Assembly (NCBI GenBank): GCA_947589635.1
Contig: CANQCC010000063.1
Coordinates: forward strand, 1-8,753
From: an uncultured Clostridia bacterium
Lineage (GTDB): Bacteria > Bacillota > Clostridia > Christensenellales > CAG-917
Length of the DNA stretch: 8,753 nucleotides
Direction of reading: 5' to 3'
This document shows positions 1 through 6,497 of this stretch, piece after piece. The number at the start of each line of letters is the position of its first letter. The first letter of the stretch is position 1. A model generated the notes under the pieces. That model did not search any database. It was not told where the DNA came from and was given only the letters and a program-made list of their open reading frames with translations. Both the position numbers and the translations under genes were made by a program.

Positions 1-2238
1 TATGCGCTTGCCGGGCGCGACGTTATTTTCGTTGCGCAGGTTGCGTATCGCGCCTATCGCCTCGGCAAGTCCTTCAAATTGCGCCTCCTCCTTTCTGAAG
101 ACGCGATGCTTGTTGAAGGAGGGCCACTCCTCAAGCATGAGGATGCGCCCCGGATATATCTTGGAATATATCTCCTCCGTGATGAACGGGATGAAGGGAT
201 GCAACAGCTTGAGAATGGTAGTAAGCACCTCGACAAGCATGGCGACCTGACGCTCGTGCTGTCTTGCGTCTCCGCTGTAAAGCGCGGGTTTGCTCATCTC
301 GATATATCTGTCGCAGAAGTCGCTCCACACAAAGTCGTAAATGCGCGCGGCGGCAATCCCTATCTCGTACTTGTTGAGGTTGACCGTCACGTCGCGGATG
401 ACGTCGTTAAGGCGGGTAAATATCCATTTGTCCGCGCCCGTAAGCCTTGAAGGAAGGGCAAGGCTTTCGCCCTCCTTTATGTTCATTATGACAAAACGCG
501 AGGCGTTCCACAGCTTGTTTGCGAAGTTGCGGCAGCTTTCCACCTTGCCCTCCGTAAAGCGCGTGTCGCTGCCCGGCGCAATGCCGCTCGCAAGCGAAAA
601 CCTCAGCGCGTCCGCGCCGTATTTGTCTATTATCTCAAGCGGGTCTATGCCGTTGCCGAGGCTCTTTGACATCTTTCTGCCCTGACCGTCGCGCACTATT
701 CCGTGGATCAACACGTCGCTGAACGGGACCTCGCCCATAAACTCTATGCCGCTGAAGATCATGCGCGCGACCCAGAAGAAGATGATGTCGTACGCCGTGA
801 CAAGCACGCTTGTGGGATAAAAATATGCGAGGCTCTTTGTGCGCTTGGGGAAGCCGAGAGTGCTCATCGGCCACAGCGCGCTGCTGAACCAGGTGTCAAG
901 CACGTCCTCGTCCTGAGTCATATGTCCTCCGCACTTCGGACAGCGGTCGGGAGCGGTCTTTGAGACCACCGTCTCGCCACAATCGTCGCAATAGTACGCG
1001 GGGATGCGATGCCCCCACCAGAGCTGACGGGATATGCACCAGTCCTTGATGTTCTCCATCCAATTGAAGAAGGTCTTTTCAAAGCGTTTAGGCACAAACT
1101 CCGTCTTCTTTGTCCTGACCGCGTGGATGGCGGGCTCCGCAAGCGGCTTCATCTTGACGAACCACTGCTTTGAAATGAGCGATTCCACGGTCTCGCCGCA
1201 GCGATAGCAAGTGCCCACGTTGTGCGCGTAGGGCTCTATCTTGACCATAAGCCCAAGCTCCGTCAAATCGTTTACGATAGCCTTGCGCGCCGTAAGCCTG
1301 TCCATGCCCTTATACTTGCCCGCGTTCTCGTTCATCAGGCCGTCCTCGCCAATGCACTGTATGACGGGCAGATTGTGGCGAAGTCCCACTTCGAAGTCGT
1401 TTGGATCGTGCGCGGGAGTTATCTTGACCGCGCCCGTGCCGAAGCCTATCTCGCAATAGTCGTCGCCGATGACGGGTATCGTCCTGTCCGTGAGCGGCAG
1501 ACATACCGTCTTGCCTATAAAGCGGGACATCTTCGGGTCCTTGGGGTTGACCGCGACGGCGGTGTCGCCAAGCATAGTCTCGGGACGCGTGGTCGCGATG
1601 ACTATGGCGTCGTCCTCGCCGACAACGGGATATTTATAGTACCAGAGGTTTGACTGCTGCTCCTCATATTCGACCTCCGCGTCGCTAAGCGCGGTATGGC
1701 AGCAGGGGCACCAATTTATAAGACGGTCTCCCCTGTATATAAGGCCTTTTTTGTAGTATTTGACAAACGCTTCAAGCACCGCGTTGGAGCAGTTCTCGTC
1801 CATGGTGAACGCCTCGCGCGACCAGTCGCAGGATATGCCGAGGCCTTTCATCTGCTCCGTTATCCTGCCGCCGTACTGCTTTTTCCACTCCCAAGCGCGC
1901 TCAAGAAAGCCGTCTCTGCCGACGTCCTCCTTCGAGAGCCCCTCTTCCTTCATCTTTTCGACGATCTTGACTTCCGTCGCGATGGAGGCGTGATCGGTCC
2001 CTGGTACCCAAAGCGCCTCGTATCCGCACATGCGCTTGAACCTTACAAGGATGTCCTGCACGGTCTGATCAAGCGCGTGCCCCATGTGCAGCTGCCCCGT
2101 GATGTTGGGAGGCGGCATCATGACAGTAAAAGGCTCCTTGTCGGGATTGACGTGCGCCTCGAAACACTTGTTTTTTGTCCACATTTCGTAAATTCGTTTT
2201 TCAAAATGCGGATCGTATGTCTTTTCCATCTCTTCCAT
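1..2238 (-). CDS. valS: Valyl-tRNA synthetase (partial, 3' end outside window)
   Basis: Class I aminoacyl-tRNA synthetase that charges tRNA-Val with valine in the cytoplasm. The window holds 746 codons; the family is usually about 880 residues, so the C-terminal part of the anticodon-binding region and the tRNA-binding coiled-coil arm lie beyond base 1. Seen directly: HMGH (HIGH-type) at residues 51-54 after PPPNITGQL; the editing-domain motif TTRPETMLGD at about 216-225; GRKMSKS with KMSKS at 522-526; and two cysteine clusters typical of zinc-binding ValRS, C177/C180 with C344/C347 and C417/C420 with C433/C436. The start at 2238 is chosen because GGAG (2246-2249) lies 7 nt upstream; the in-frame ATG at 2229 has no spaced Shine-Dalgarno. 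It lies 67 bp behind pgsA on the same strand with no terminator between, so it is probably cotranscribed. No T-box leader is present in this gap, although valS is often T-box controlled in Bacillota. Confidence 0.97.
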   Translation of the reverse strand, partial: MEEMEKTYDPHFEKRIYEMWTKNKCFEAHVNPDKEPFTVMMPPPNITGQLHMGHALDQTVQDILVRFKRMCGYEALWVPGTDHASIATEVKIVEKMKEEGLSKEDVGRDGFLERAWEWKKQYGGRITEQMKGLGISCDWSREAFTMDENCSNAVLEAFVKYYKKGLIYRGDRLINWCPCCHTALSDAEVEYEEQQSNLWYYKYPVVGEDDAIVIATTRPETMLGDTAVAVNPKDPKMSRFIGKTVCLPLTDRTIPVIGDDYCEIGFGTGAVKITPAHDPNDFEVGLRHNLPVIQCIGEDGLMNENAGKYKGMDRLTARKAIVNDLTELGLMVKIEPYAHNVGTCYRCGETVESLISKQWFVKMKPLAEPAIHAVRTKKTEFVPKRFEKTFFNWMENIKDWCISRQLWWGHRIPAYYCDDCGETVVSKTAPDRCPKCGGHMTQDEDVLDTWFSSALWPMSTLGFPKRTKSLAYFYPTSVLVTAYDIIFFWVARMIFSGIEFMGEVPFSDVLIHGIVRDGQGRKMSKSLGNGIDPLEIIDKYGADALRFSLASGIAPGSDTRFTEGKVESCRNFANKLWNASRFVIMNIKEGESLALPSRLTGADKWIFTRLNDVIRDVTVNLNKYEIGIAAARIYDFVWSDFCDRYIEMSKPALYSGDARQHERQVAMLVEVLTTILKLLHPFIPFITEEIYSKIYPGRILMLEEWPSFNKHRVFRKEEAQFEGLAEAIGAIRNLRNENNVAPGKRI

Positions 2239-2305
2239 ATCTTATCTCCGGATAGGTCTGTTCCTCTATGTCCTCTTGTTTATTTTCCGCTTAGTTATAC
2301 TCCGT

Positions 2306-3154
2306 TTATTTATTTTCAGCTTCGCCCTTCTCGGTCGCCGACTCTTCGCTTGCCTCGGTCGCCATCTCTTCGCTTTCGCTAACGACGTTTTTCAAAGAGA
2401 TATCCTCCGATGGGAACATGGAATATGTGCCGTCCTTCTTTGCGCGCACGGTCTTCATATCCGCCTCTTTCACGGATTCGGGAGAGGCTATCTCCTGCTC
2501 GCCTCTGTCGATGCGTTTTACCTGCTTTATGACGTCGGCAAGATAGTTGAACGCCGCGGCGTAGCTCATCACTATGCCCCACGCCAAAATGCCCCAGTCC
2601 GCATAACCTACGTATTGGTGGAAAAAGCCGAGGATAACTCCCAATGAGATCGTAAATGAGGACACCTTGCCAAGCCAATTCGCCTTCATGCTTACGCCCT
2701 TTCTTAAGACGTATATCGCGATAAAGACCTGCACAAGCTCCTTCGCAAATATGGCGATGACAAAGCCGTAGTGCACAAACCAGGGGCTTGCCACGACGAT
2801 CCCCGGGATGACCTCTTTGCCCACAAGATTTTTGCCGAGCGGGGTCAGCCCCGTGCAAAGCGCAAGGCACAGAAGCACCGCGATGTGCATCGCCTTGTCC
2901 GCCACGGGGTCCAGCGCCATACCTACGCCGCTCTGCATGTTGAAACGGCGCGCTATCCACCCGTCAAACAGGTCGCTCACCGCCGCAAGCACAAATACGC
3001 CAAGCGCAATATACAGCAGCAAAAAGCTGTCCTTTACGCCCGCAAACGCCATTAGTATGACAAACGCGGGGATGCAAAGTATGCGAAAATACGTGATGAT
3101 GTTGGGGATCGTGAAAAGATCCTTGCTTTGAAGTTGTCCTATGCGAACCGCCAT
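2306..3154 (-). CDS. pgsA: CDP-diacylglycerol--glycerol-3-phosphate 3-phosphatidyltransferase (CDP-alcohol phosphatidyltransferase)
   Basis: Integral membrane enzyme, 282 residues, expected to make phosphatidylglycerophosphate from CDP-diacylglycerol and glycerol-3-phosphate, the committed step to phosphatidylglycerol and cardiolipin. The complete CDP-alcohol phosphotransferase signature D-x2-DG-x2-AR-x8-G-x3-D-x3-D is visible with D61, D64, G65, A68, R69, G78, D82 and D86. The N-terminal IPNIITYFRI is typical of PgsA. Hydrophobic segments occur at about 23-40, 45-60, 90-103, 117-150, 165-180 and 186-205. The start at 3154 is fixed by AAGGAGG (3160-3166) 5 nt upstream; an upstream in-frame start at 3196 would fall beside the predicted transcription start and has no ribosome site. 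Odd feature: residues from about 213 to 282 form a Glu/Ser/Lys-rich hydrophilic tail absent from typical 180-200-residue PgsA. Substrate specificity (glycerol-P versus another alcohol) is inferred from resemblance. Confidence 0.88.
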   Translation of the reverse strand: MAVRIGQLQSKDLFTIPNIITYFRILCIPAFVILMAFAGVKDSFLLLYIALGVFVLAAVSDLFDGWIARRFNMQSGVGMALDPVADKAMHIAVLLCLALCTGLTPLGKNLVGKEVIPGIVVASPWFVHYGFVIAIFAKELVQVFIAIYVLRKGVSMKANWLGKVSSFTISLGVILGFFHQYVGYADWGILAWGIVMSYAAAFNYLADVIKQVKRIDRGEQEIASPESVKEADMKTVRAKKDGTYSMFPSEDISLKNVVSESEEMATEASEESATEKGEAENK

Positions 3155-3159
3155 ATGAT

Positions 3160-3166
3160 CCTCCTT
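3160..3166 (-). promoter_or_regulatory. Shine-Dalgarno of pgsA
   Basis: AAGGAGG on the minus strand, 5 nt before the ATG at 3154. It decides the pgsA start and is the strongest ribosome-binding site in the window. Confidence 0.9.
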
Positions 3167-3213
3167 GTGCGCCTGTACGCACGAGCGTGCAGACATGCGC
3201 GGATAACTTGTCT

Positions 3214-3242
3214 ATTATAGCAAATAATTATCTTGATGTAAA
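3214..3242 (-). promoter_or_regulatory. Sigma-A promoter for pgsA-valS
   Basis: Minus-strand TTTACA (3237-3242), 17-bp spacer, then a perfect TATAAT (3214-3219). Transcription should start near 3207, giving a leader of about 50 nt that holds the pgsA ribosome site. The leader also contains a small hairpin, with arms at 3167-3171 and 3178-3182, just before the Shine-Dalgarno. Confidence 0.85.
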
Positions 3243-3245
3243 CAA

Positions 3246-3285
3246 TAAAAAGCACGGCTCTGCACAAATTATTTGCAAAAGCCGT
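3246..3285 (-). terminator. Possible Rho-independent terminator upstream of the pgsA promoter
   Basis: On the minus strand a hairpin with outer arms ACGGCT/AGCCGT (3280-3285 with 3254-3259) and inner TGCA/TGCA pairs is followed, after GC, by TTTTT (3247-3251). It would stop antisense transcription of the lipid kinase gene just before the pgsA promoter. The stem is short and interrupted, and the same bases overlap the lipid-kinase promoter region, so an operator role is equally possible. Confidence 0.35.
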
Positions 3286-3290
3286 AATAT
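3261..3290 (+). promoter_or_regulatory. Weak candidate promoter for the lipid kinase gene
   Basis: TGCACA (3261-3266), 18-bp spacer and TAATAT (3285-3290), each matching the consensus at 4 of 6 bases. The -10 lies 14 nt before the ATG at 3305, implying a leader of only about 7 nt. The elements lie within or against the hairpin at 3254-3285. Confidence 0.35.
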
Positions 3291-3304
3291 GGTGTGGACA
3301 AACG

Positions 3305-4438
3305 ATGAAAAAATGTCTTATTATCATAAACTCCGCCGCGGGAAAGAGCGGCAAAATATCCTTTGAAAAAGTGGAAAAGCGCCTTGGAGACGCCTTTGCC
3401 TACTCGCATTTTCTGCTGCCCGACGACGGCGAGTACAGCCTTGACGGCTTCGACACAGTCGCGGTCGCGGGAGGGGACGGCACGCTTGGCACCCTGCTTG
3501 AAAAGGCGGGCAAACGCCCAATAGACGTCTACTACTTCCCTTCGGGGACGCTCAACGATAAAGCCAAATCTCGCTACTCACACCTCGGCGCGCGGGGAGG
3601 TAAAATGCGGCGTGAAGAAAGGGCGAATACGCCCGTAACGCCGGGCAGATCCCTCGTCCTCGGCAAGTATTTCCTCTCCCCTGCCCTCGGCCGCGCAGAC
3701 GCAGAAAGCGGCAAGGATATGCACGCCTCATGCGAAGTCTTGTGGCAAGACGTCGCCACGTCAAGCCCGAATGAATATCCGCTTAAGAAATACCCCCAAG
3801 CCTGCCCTAATGACTTTGATAAGGCAGACCTTCACTCCCAAACGATCATATCGCCACAAAGCCATGCGGACAAGCTCTTGTCGGACGGAAAGGACATCCC
3901 CTCACGCGAAGGCGTGTTTTCGTACGTGCTTGCGGCAGGCTCGTTCACTCCGATAGGTTACGCGGCGGACGTAAAACTGAAAAAGAAAATAGGCGCGCTT
4001 GCCTATGTGCTGCAGATCCTCAAACAATTCAAGCCATACAGGATAGGCGCGAAAATACGCTGCGGCAACAAGACGTACGAGGGGGATTTCACGCTAATCA
4101 TGGTCGTCAAATCGCCGCGCTGCTTCGGTTTCAGATTCAACCGCGCGTACGACCCGGACAGCATAAGCGGACATCTTGTCGCCATAAGATCCCCAAAACA
4201 CGGCGGATTGCTTGGCAAGATCGAGATGTTCTTCCCATTTTTCAGGGTGTTCTTTCTGGGGCTCAGGTCGGAGCGCGAAGGCAGGATAATCTTCAAAAAG
4301 ATATACTCCTGCGACATAACTCATTCAAGCGAGACGGTCTATTGCAGGGACGGCGAAAAGTACGCCGCAAAACAAGGCGTCATGTCCATAGGCTTTTCAA
4401 GATCGCTTTGCAATTTCAAAATTATCGAAAAGTTCTGA
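3305..4438 (+). CDS. Diacylglycerol/lipid kinase family protein (DagK/YegS-like) with large internal insertion
   Basis: Predicted ATP-dependent lipid kinase of the diacylglycerol kinase catalytic-domain family, acting at the inner face of the membrane, perhaps recycling diacylglycerol to phosphatidic acid. Seen: the N-terminal INSAAGKSGK strand-loop (8-17), the nucleotide-binding GGDGT (56-60) and PSGTLND (79-85, family PxGTxND). The C-terminal beta-sandwich domain runs from about 205 (FSYVLAAGSF) through LAYVLQILKQFKPY (232-245) to an RDGE motif near 348-351. At 377 residues it is about 80 longer than usual. The excess lies at roughly 90-203, where relatives have a short linker; I recognise no domain in it, and it is hydrophilic and low in predicted order. 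The start at 3305 gives the family-typical N-terminus, but no Shine-Dalgarno precedes it. It is divergent from pgsA and convergent with the HAD gene. The exact lipid substrate is unknown. Confidence 0.85.
   Translation: MKKCLIIINSAAGKSGKISFEKVEKRLGDAFAYSHFLLPDDGEYSLDGFDTVAVAGGDGTLGTLLEKAGKRPIDVYYFPSGTLNDKAKSRYSHLGARGGKMRREERANTPVTPGRSLVLGKYFLSPALGRADAESGKDMHASCEVLWQDVATSSPNEYPLKKYPQACPNDFDKADLHSQTIISPQSHADKLLSDGKDIPSREGVFSYVLAAGSFTPIGYAADVKLKKKIGALAYVLQILKQFKPYRIGAKIRCGNKTYEGDFTLIMVVKSPRCFGFRFNRAYDPDSISGHLVAIRSPKHGGLLGKIEMFFPFFRVFFLGLRSEREGRIIFKKIYSCDITHSSETVYCRDGEKYAAKQGVMSIGFSRSLCNFKIIEKF
3572..3913 (+). other. In-frame insertion segment within the lipid kinase gene
   Basis: Stretch corresponding to residues about 90-203, which do not align with the remembered family plan. 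Its centre carries an inverted repeat with 11-nt arms (3732-3742 and 3746-3756, one mismatch, 3-nt loop). Short words recur in mirrored order on both sides: GGGCAG 3643 / CTGCCC 3802, GTATTTC 3667 / GAAATAC 3787, AAGCGG 3706 / CCGCTT 3779, GATAT 3716 / ATATC 3775. The boundaries are approximate and a mobile or palindromic origin is inference. Confidence 0.4.
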
Positions 4439-4453
4439 TTGCTGTAAATATCC

Positions 4454-4495
4454 AAAAAGGCGTTTTATCTTGCCGTAATGGTATGATAAAACGCC
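4454..4495 (-). terminator. Rho-independent terminator between convergent lipid kinase and HAD genes
   Basis: Perfect 11-bp stem, GGCGTTTTATC (4459-4469) with GATAAAACGCC (4485-4495), and a 15-nt loop. On the minus strand it is followed directly by TTTTT (4454-4458), 8 nt beyond the HAD stop. The plus-strand side lacks a clear T-run, so it probably works best for the HAD gene, but it is also the only hairpin after the lipid kinase stop. Confidence 0.88.
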
Positions 4496-4502
4496 CGTTA
4501 TG

Positions 4503-5159
4503 TCATTTTGCACCCGTTATCGCAAGCGCTGTCTCAAGCGGGGACGAAAAGACGTAATTGGGTTTATATTTGTCCATCTCCTCTTTGCTTCCATATCCCC
4601 AAAGCACGCCGGCGACGTCGACTTGCGCCTCGTTTGCGCCGACGATGTCGTACAGTCTGTCCCCGACCATAAGCACGTCGGACCTGTCCGAGATCTTAAA
4701 AAAGTCAAGGCACAGCTCTATAATATCCTTTTTTGCCTCGCGGGTGAGGTCGCTGCTTGCGCCGCCCACAAAGTCGAAATACGGCGCCAGCCCCAGCTCG
4801 TCCACCATCATTGATGTAAACTTCATGGGTTTCGAAGTAGCTATGGCAAGTTTTTTGCCAGCCGCCTTAAGCCTCGACAACATATCGAACACGCCGTCGT
4901 AGACCTTGCTTTCGCGGTAGCCGCTCACCTCGTACATGCCGCGATACAGCGTTATAAGTTCCTCGATGACGGGCATGTCCAGCCCCAAAAATTCCTTCAT
5001 CGACACTCTGAACGGAGGGCCGATCATCTTGCTCATCGTCTCGTCGGAGCACTCTATGCCCTTACTATCGAGCGCGTAACGTATGCCGTGAAATATCCCC
5101 GGTTTACTGTCGACGAGGGTCCCGTCAAGGTCGAATAAGATATAGCCGTAATTTTTCAT
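4503..5159 (-). CDS. HAD-superfamily phosphatase (phosphoglycolate phosphatase/5'-nucleotidase-like)
   Basis: Cytosolic haloacid-dehalogenase-type phosphohydrolase, 218 residues, the usual size for Gph-like members. The four HAD motifs are visible: DLDGT (D10 nucleophile, D12 acid/base), T108-S109 in the IATSK strand, a lysine at K143/K144, and GDRLYD with D167 and D171 for magnesium. A helical cap domain occupies about 18-85, including MIGPPF (45-50), a motif common in the 5'-nucleotidase/Gph-like branch. The substrate cannot be read from sequence; phosphoglycolate or nucleotide monophosphates are typical. The start at 5159 gives the conserved KNYGYILFDLDGT beginning; an alternative TTG at 5195 would coincide with the predicted -35 box. 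No Shine-Dalgarno is seen. It ends 8 nt before a strong terminator. The ~46-bp repeat cluster separates it from ddh. Confidence 0.92.
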   Translation of the reverse strand: MKNYGYILFDLDGTLVDSKPGIFHGIRYALDSKGIECSDETMSKMIGPPFRVSMKEFLGLDMPVIEELITLYRGMYEVSGYRESKVYDGVFDMLSRLKAAGKKLAIATSKPMKFTSMMVDELGLAPYFDFVGGASSDLTREAKKDIIELCLDFFKISDRSDVLMVGDRLYDIVGANEAQVDVAGVLWGYGSKEEMDKYKPNYVFSSPLETALAITGAK

Positions 5160-5165
5160 GGCTAT

Positions 5166-5195
5166 ATTGTATCCCAACTGCGCGGCTTTTCGCAA
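5166..5195 (-). promoter_or_regulatory. Promoter of the HAD gene, start-codon-proximal
   Basis: Minus-strand TTGCGA (5190-5195), 18-bp spacer and TACAAT (5166-5171). Only 6 nt separate the -10 from the ATG at 5159, so transcription should begin at or next to the start codon, giving a leaderless mRNA. No Shine-Dalgarno is present to argue for a longer leader. Confidence 0.55.
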
Positions 5196-5214
5196 GCGTT
5201 TTGACCCTCTCGCG

Positions 5215-5440
5215 CAAATTTGAGGTATGCCTTATCATGATGCGGGCATGCCTTGTCGCGCAAATTCAGATATGCCCTATCTTCATGCTGTCGGGCATTG
5301 TCTCACAAATTTGAGGCATACCTTATCCTCATGCTGTCGGGCATTGTCCGGTTCGGCTTGGTCGCGGAGATTTGTAACTGAAGCGATTAGGCTTTGTCAC
5401 ACAAATTTGAGCGCGCTTACCCTATCCTCATGCAGGGCGG
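5215..5440. repeat. Degenerate ~46-bp repeat cluster derived from the ddh 3' end
   Basis: Units begin with CAAATT(TGAG) at 5215, 5261, 5306 and 5402, with a badly decayed one near 5367. Spacings are 46, 45 and 96 bases. Each good unit continues with a conserved A/T/C-rich core (TATC-TCATG) and a TGTCGGGCATTG or related end. The copy starting at 5402 lies inside ddh and encodes its last residues. The copy at 5306 still reads HEDKVCLKFV on the minus strand, against HEDRVSALKFV in ddh. Units 1 and 2 also contain ATGCC/GGCAT inverted words. Confidence 0.8.
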
Positions 5441-6347
5441 AGACGGGGATATCGAGGATGGTCCTTACTCCGCGCTCTCCCATGTCGAAAAGCCTCGCGT
5501 TTGCGGCGGCGTAGGCAAGCATTATTCCTGCGGTGAAGTCGGGATTGCTCTCCGCGTGCAGCGAGGTTTCCAATTTGCAGCGCGCGCCGTTTGAATGTCC
5601 CACTCTTATCACTCTGCCGCCGTGAGGCATACTTCCCCTCTTTTCTTCGACCTCTTCCTCGCTTACAAAGTGCACTTCCGTCTCGTACGGCGCAAAGTAG
5701 CCGGGCATGGTCTTTATTTGCCTTTCTATCCCGGCTTTATCTTCTTCGTTCTCCGCCGCCACAAAACAGAGCCTCTTGTGCCTGTCGCCGTCCGAAAGTT
5801 CACACTCCTCGCCCTCTTCCAAAAGCCTTATCGCCTCTTGCCTTGGAAGCGTAAATTGCACGGCGTCCCTCACTCCCTTTATGCGCCTTATCGCCTCGCT
5901 GTGCCCCTGCGACGCTCCGGGACCCCAGAACGTGGCGGATGCTCCCGAGCAAATCGCCGCGTCAAACAACGCCCTCTCAAGCGAAAATATCCCGGGATCC
6001 CAACCTATGCCGACAAAGTTGAGAGTATTCCCCGCCGCCGCCCTCTCCATATCCGCGACGTAGTCCCGCATGCGCGCGTGCGTATCAAAGCTGTCCACGG
6101 TGTTGAACTTCCCCGCAAGAGAGGTCGCAAGCCCCGTCACGTCGTTTGCGCTGCCCGTGCAGATAAGCGCGACGTCTATTTTGTCCTTAAAGGAAATTAT
6201 CTCGTCCTGCATGAACACGCGCGTCCCAAAAGGAGAAGTTATGCCCCTCCTCCTCGAAAAGATGCCGACAAGGTCGAATTTGCCCTGCGCGAGCTTTTCG
6301 CACGCCTTGCCGAGATTGCCATACCCTATTATCGCAAGTCTTTTCAT
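5397..6347 (-). CDS. ddh: meso-Diaminopimelate D-dehydrogenase
   Basis: NADPH-dependent enzyme (EC 1.4.1.16) that interconverts L-2-amino-6-oxopimelate (tetrahydrodipicolinate) and meso-diaminopimelate in one step, bypassing the succinylase/acetylase and aminotransferase branches; it supplies lysine and peptidoglycan cross-link precursor. The 316-residue length fits the family (about 320). Seen: Rossmann GYGNLG (8-13), IFSRR (29-33), TVDSFDTH (83-90), GWDPGIFS (115-122), TFWGPGASQGHS (139-150), HKRLCFV (190-196), MPHGG (240-244) and NPDFTA (268-273). All parallel Corynebacterium glutamicum Ddh as I remember it. The start at 6347 is the conserved MKRLAIIGYGNLG; no Shine-Dalgarno precedes it. 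The last ~13 codons are the parent of the downstream repeats. After the TGA the same frame stays open for 37 codons. It is divergent from the mazF-type gene. No terminator is evident. Confidence 0.96.
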   Translation of the reverse strand: MKRLAIIGYGNLGKACEKLAQGKFDLVGIFSRRRGITSPFGTRVFMQDEIISFKDKIDVALICTGSANDVTGLATSLAGKFNTVDSFDTHARMRDYVADMERAAAGNTLNFVGIGWDPGIFSLERALFDAAICSGASATFWGPGASQGHSEAIRRIKGVRDAVQFTLPRQEAIRLLEEGEECELSDGDRHKRLCFVAAENEEDKAGIERQIKTMPGYFAPYETEVHFVSEEEVEEKRGSMPHGGRVIRVGHSNGARCKLETSLHAESNPDFTAGIMLAYAAANARLFDMGERGVRTILDIPVSALHEDRVSALKFV

Positions 6348-6353
6348 ACAAAC

Positions 6354-6381
6354 ATTTTATTCGCGCCGAAAATTTTGTCGC
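6354..6381 (-). promoter_or_regulatory. Candidate promoter for ddh
   Basis: Minus-strand TAAAAT (6354-6359) lies 6 nt upstream of the ddh ATG. A weak -35, GCGACA (6376-6381), is at 16-bp spacing. As at the HAD gene, this would give a leaderless transcript. The weak -35 keeps confidence low. Confidence 0.4.
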
Positions 6382-6383
6382 AC

Positions 6384-6398
6384 TGATTTTAAAAATCA
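6384..6398. promoter_or_regulatory. Palindrome in the ddh/mazF divergent region
   Basis: A perfect odd palindrome, TGATTTT-A-AAAATCA, just upstream of the candidate ddh promoter and about 100 bp before the mazF-type gene. It is a possible operator for either gene. AT-rich palindromes of this size also arise by chance, so this is only a candidate. Confidence 0.25.
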
Positions 6399-6497
6399 TT
6401 CAGGTTTTATTTTCCTTCCATCCCTCCTCACAAACCCGCCGCGCGCGCTCATATAGTGCAATGGATAAAATGCGGAGAGTTTGACAATAATCTCGCT

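Noticed and set aside
2239..2305. T-box riboswitch upstream of valS
   Set aside because: The gap to pgsA is only 67 bp and lacks T-box stems or an antiterminator; the pgsA leader is also too short.
1696..2382. Long plus-strand open frame opposite valS and the pgsA end
   Set aside because: It is antisense to strongly recognisable valS, has a shadow-like composition and no family resemblance.
3155..3196. Upstream in-frame start for pgsA at 3196
   Set aside because: It lacks a ribosome site, while the ATG at 3154 has AAGGAGG at ideal spacing and begins a family-like sequence.
5160..5195. TTG at 5195 as start of the HAD protein
   Set aside because: It adds 12 non-family residues and coincides with the predicted -35 box.
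5397..5399. Recoded (selenocysteine/readthrough) TGA in ddh
   Set aside because: Ddh is already full family length at this stop, and repeat duplication explains the open frame beyond; no recoding signal was recognised.
5215..5440. CRISPR-like array
   Set aside because: The repeats abut each other and vary along their whole length; there are no unique spacers and no cas genes.
5595..6386. Plus-strand open frame opposite ddh
   Set aside because: It mirrors the ddh codons; Arg/Pro-rich shadow translation with no motif.
6456..6497. GTG at 6456 as toxin start
   Set aside because: The extra 14 residues do not match MazF relatives, and no ribosome site precedes the GTG.
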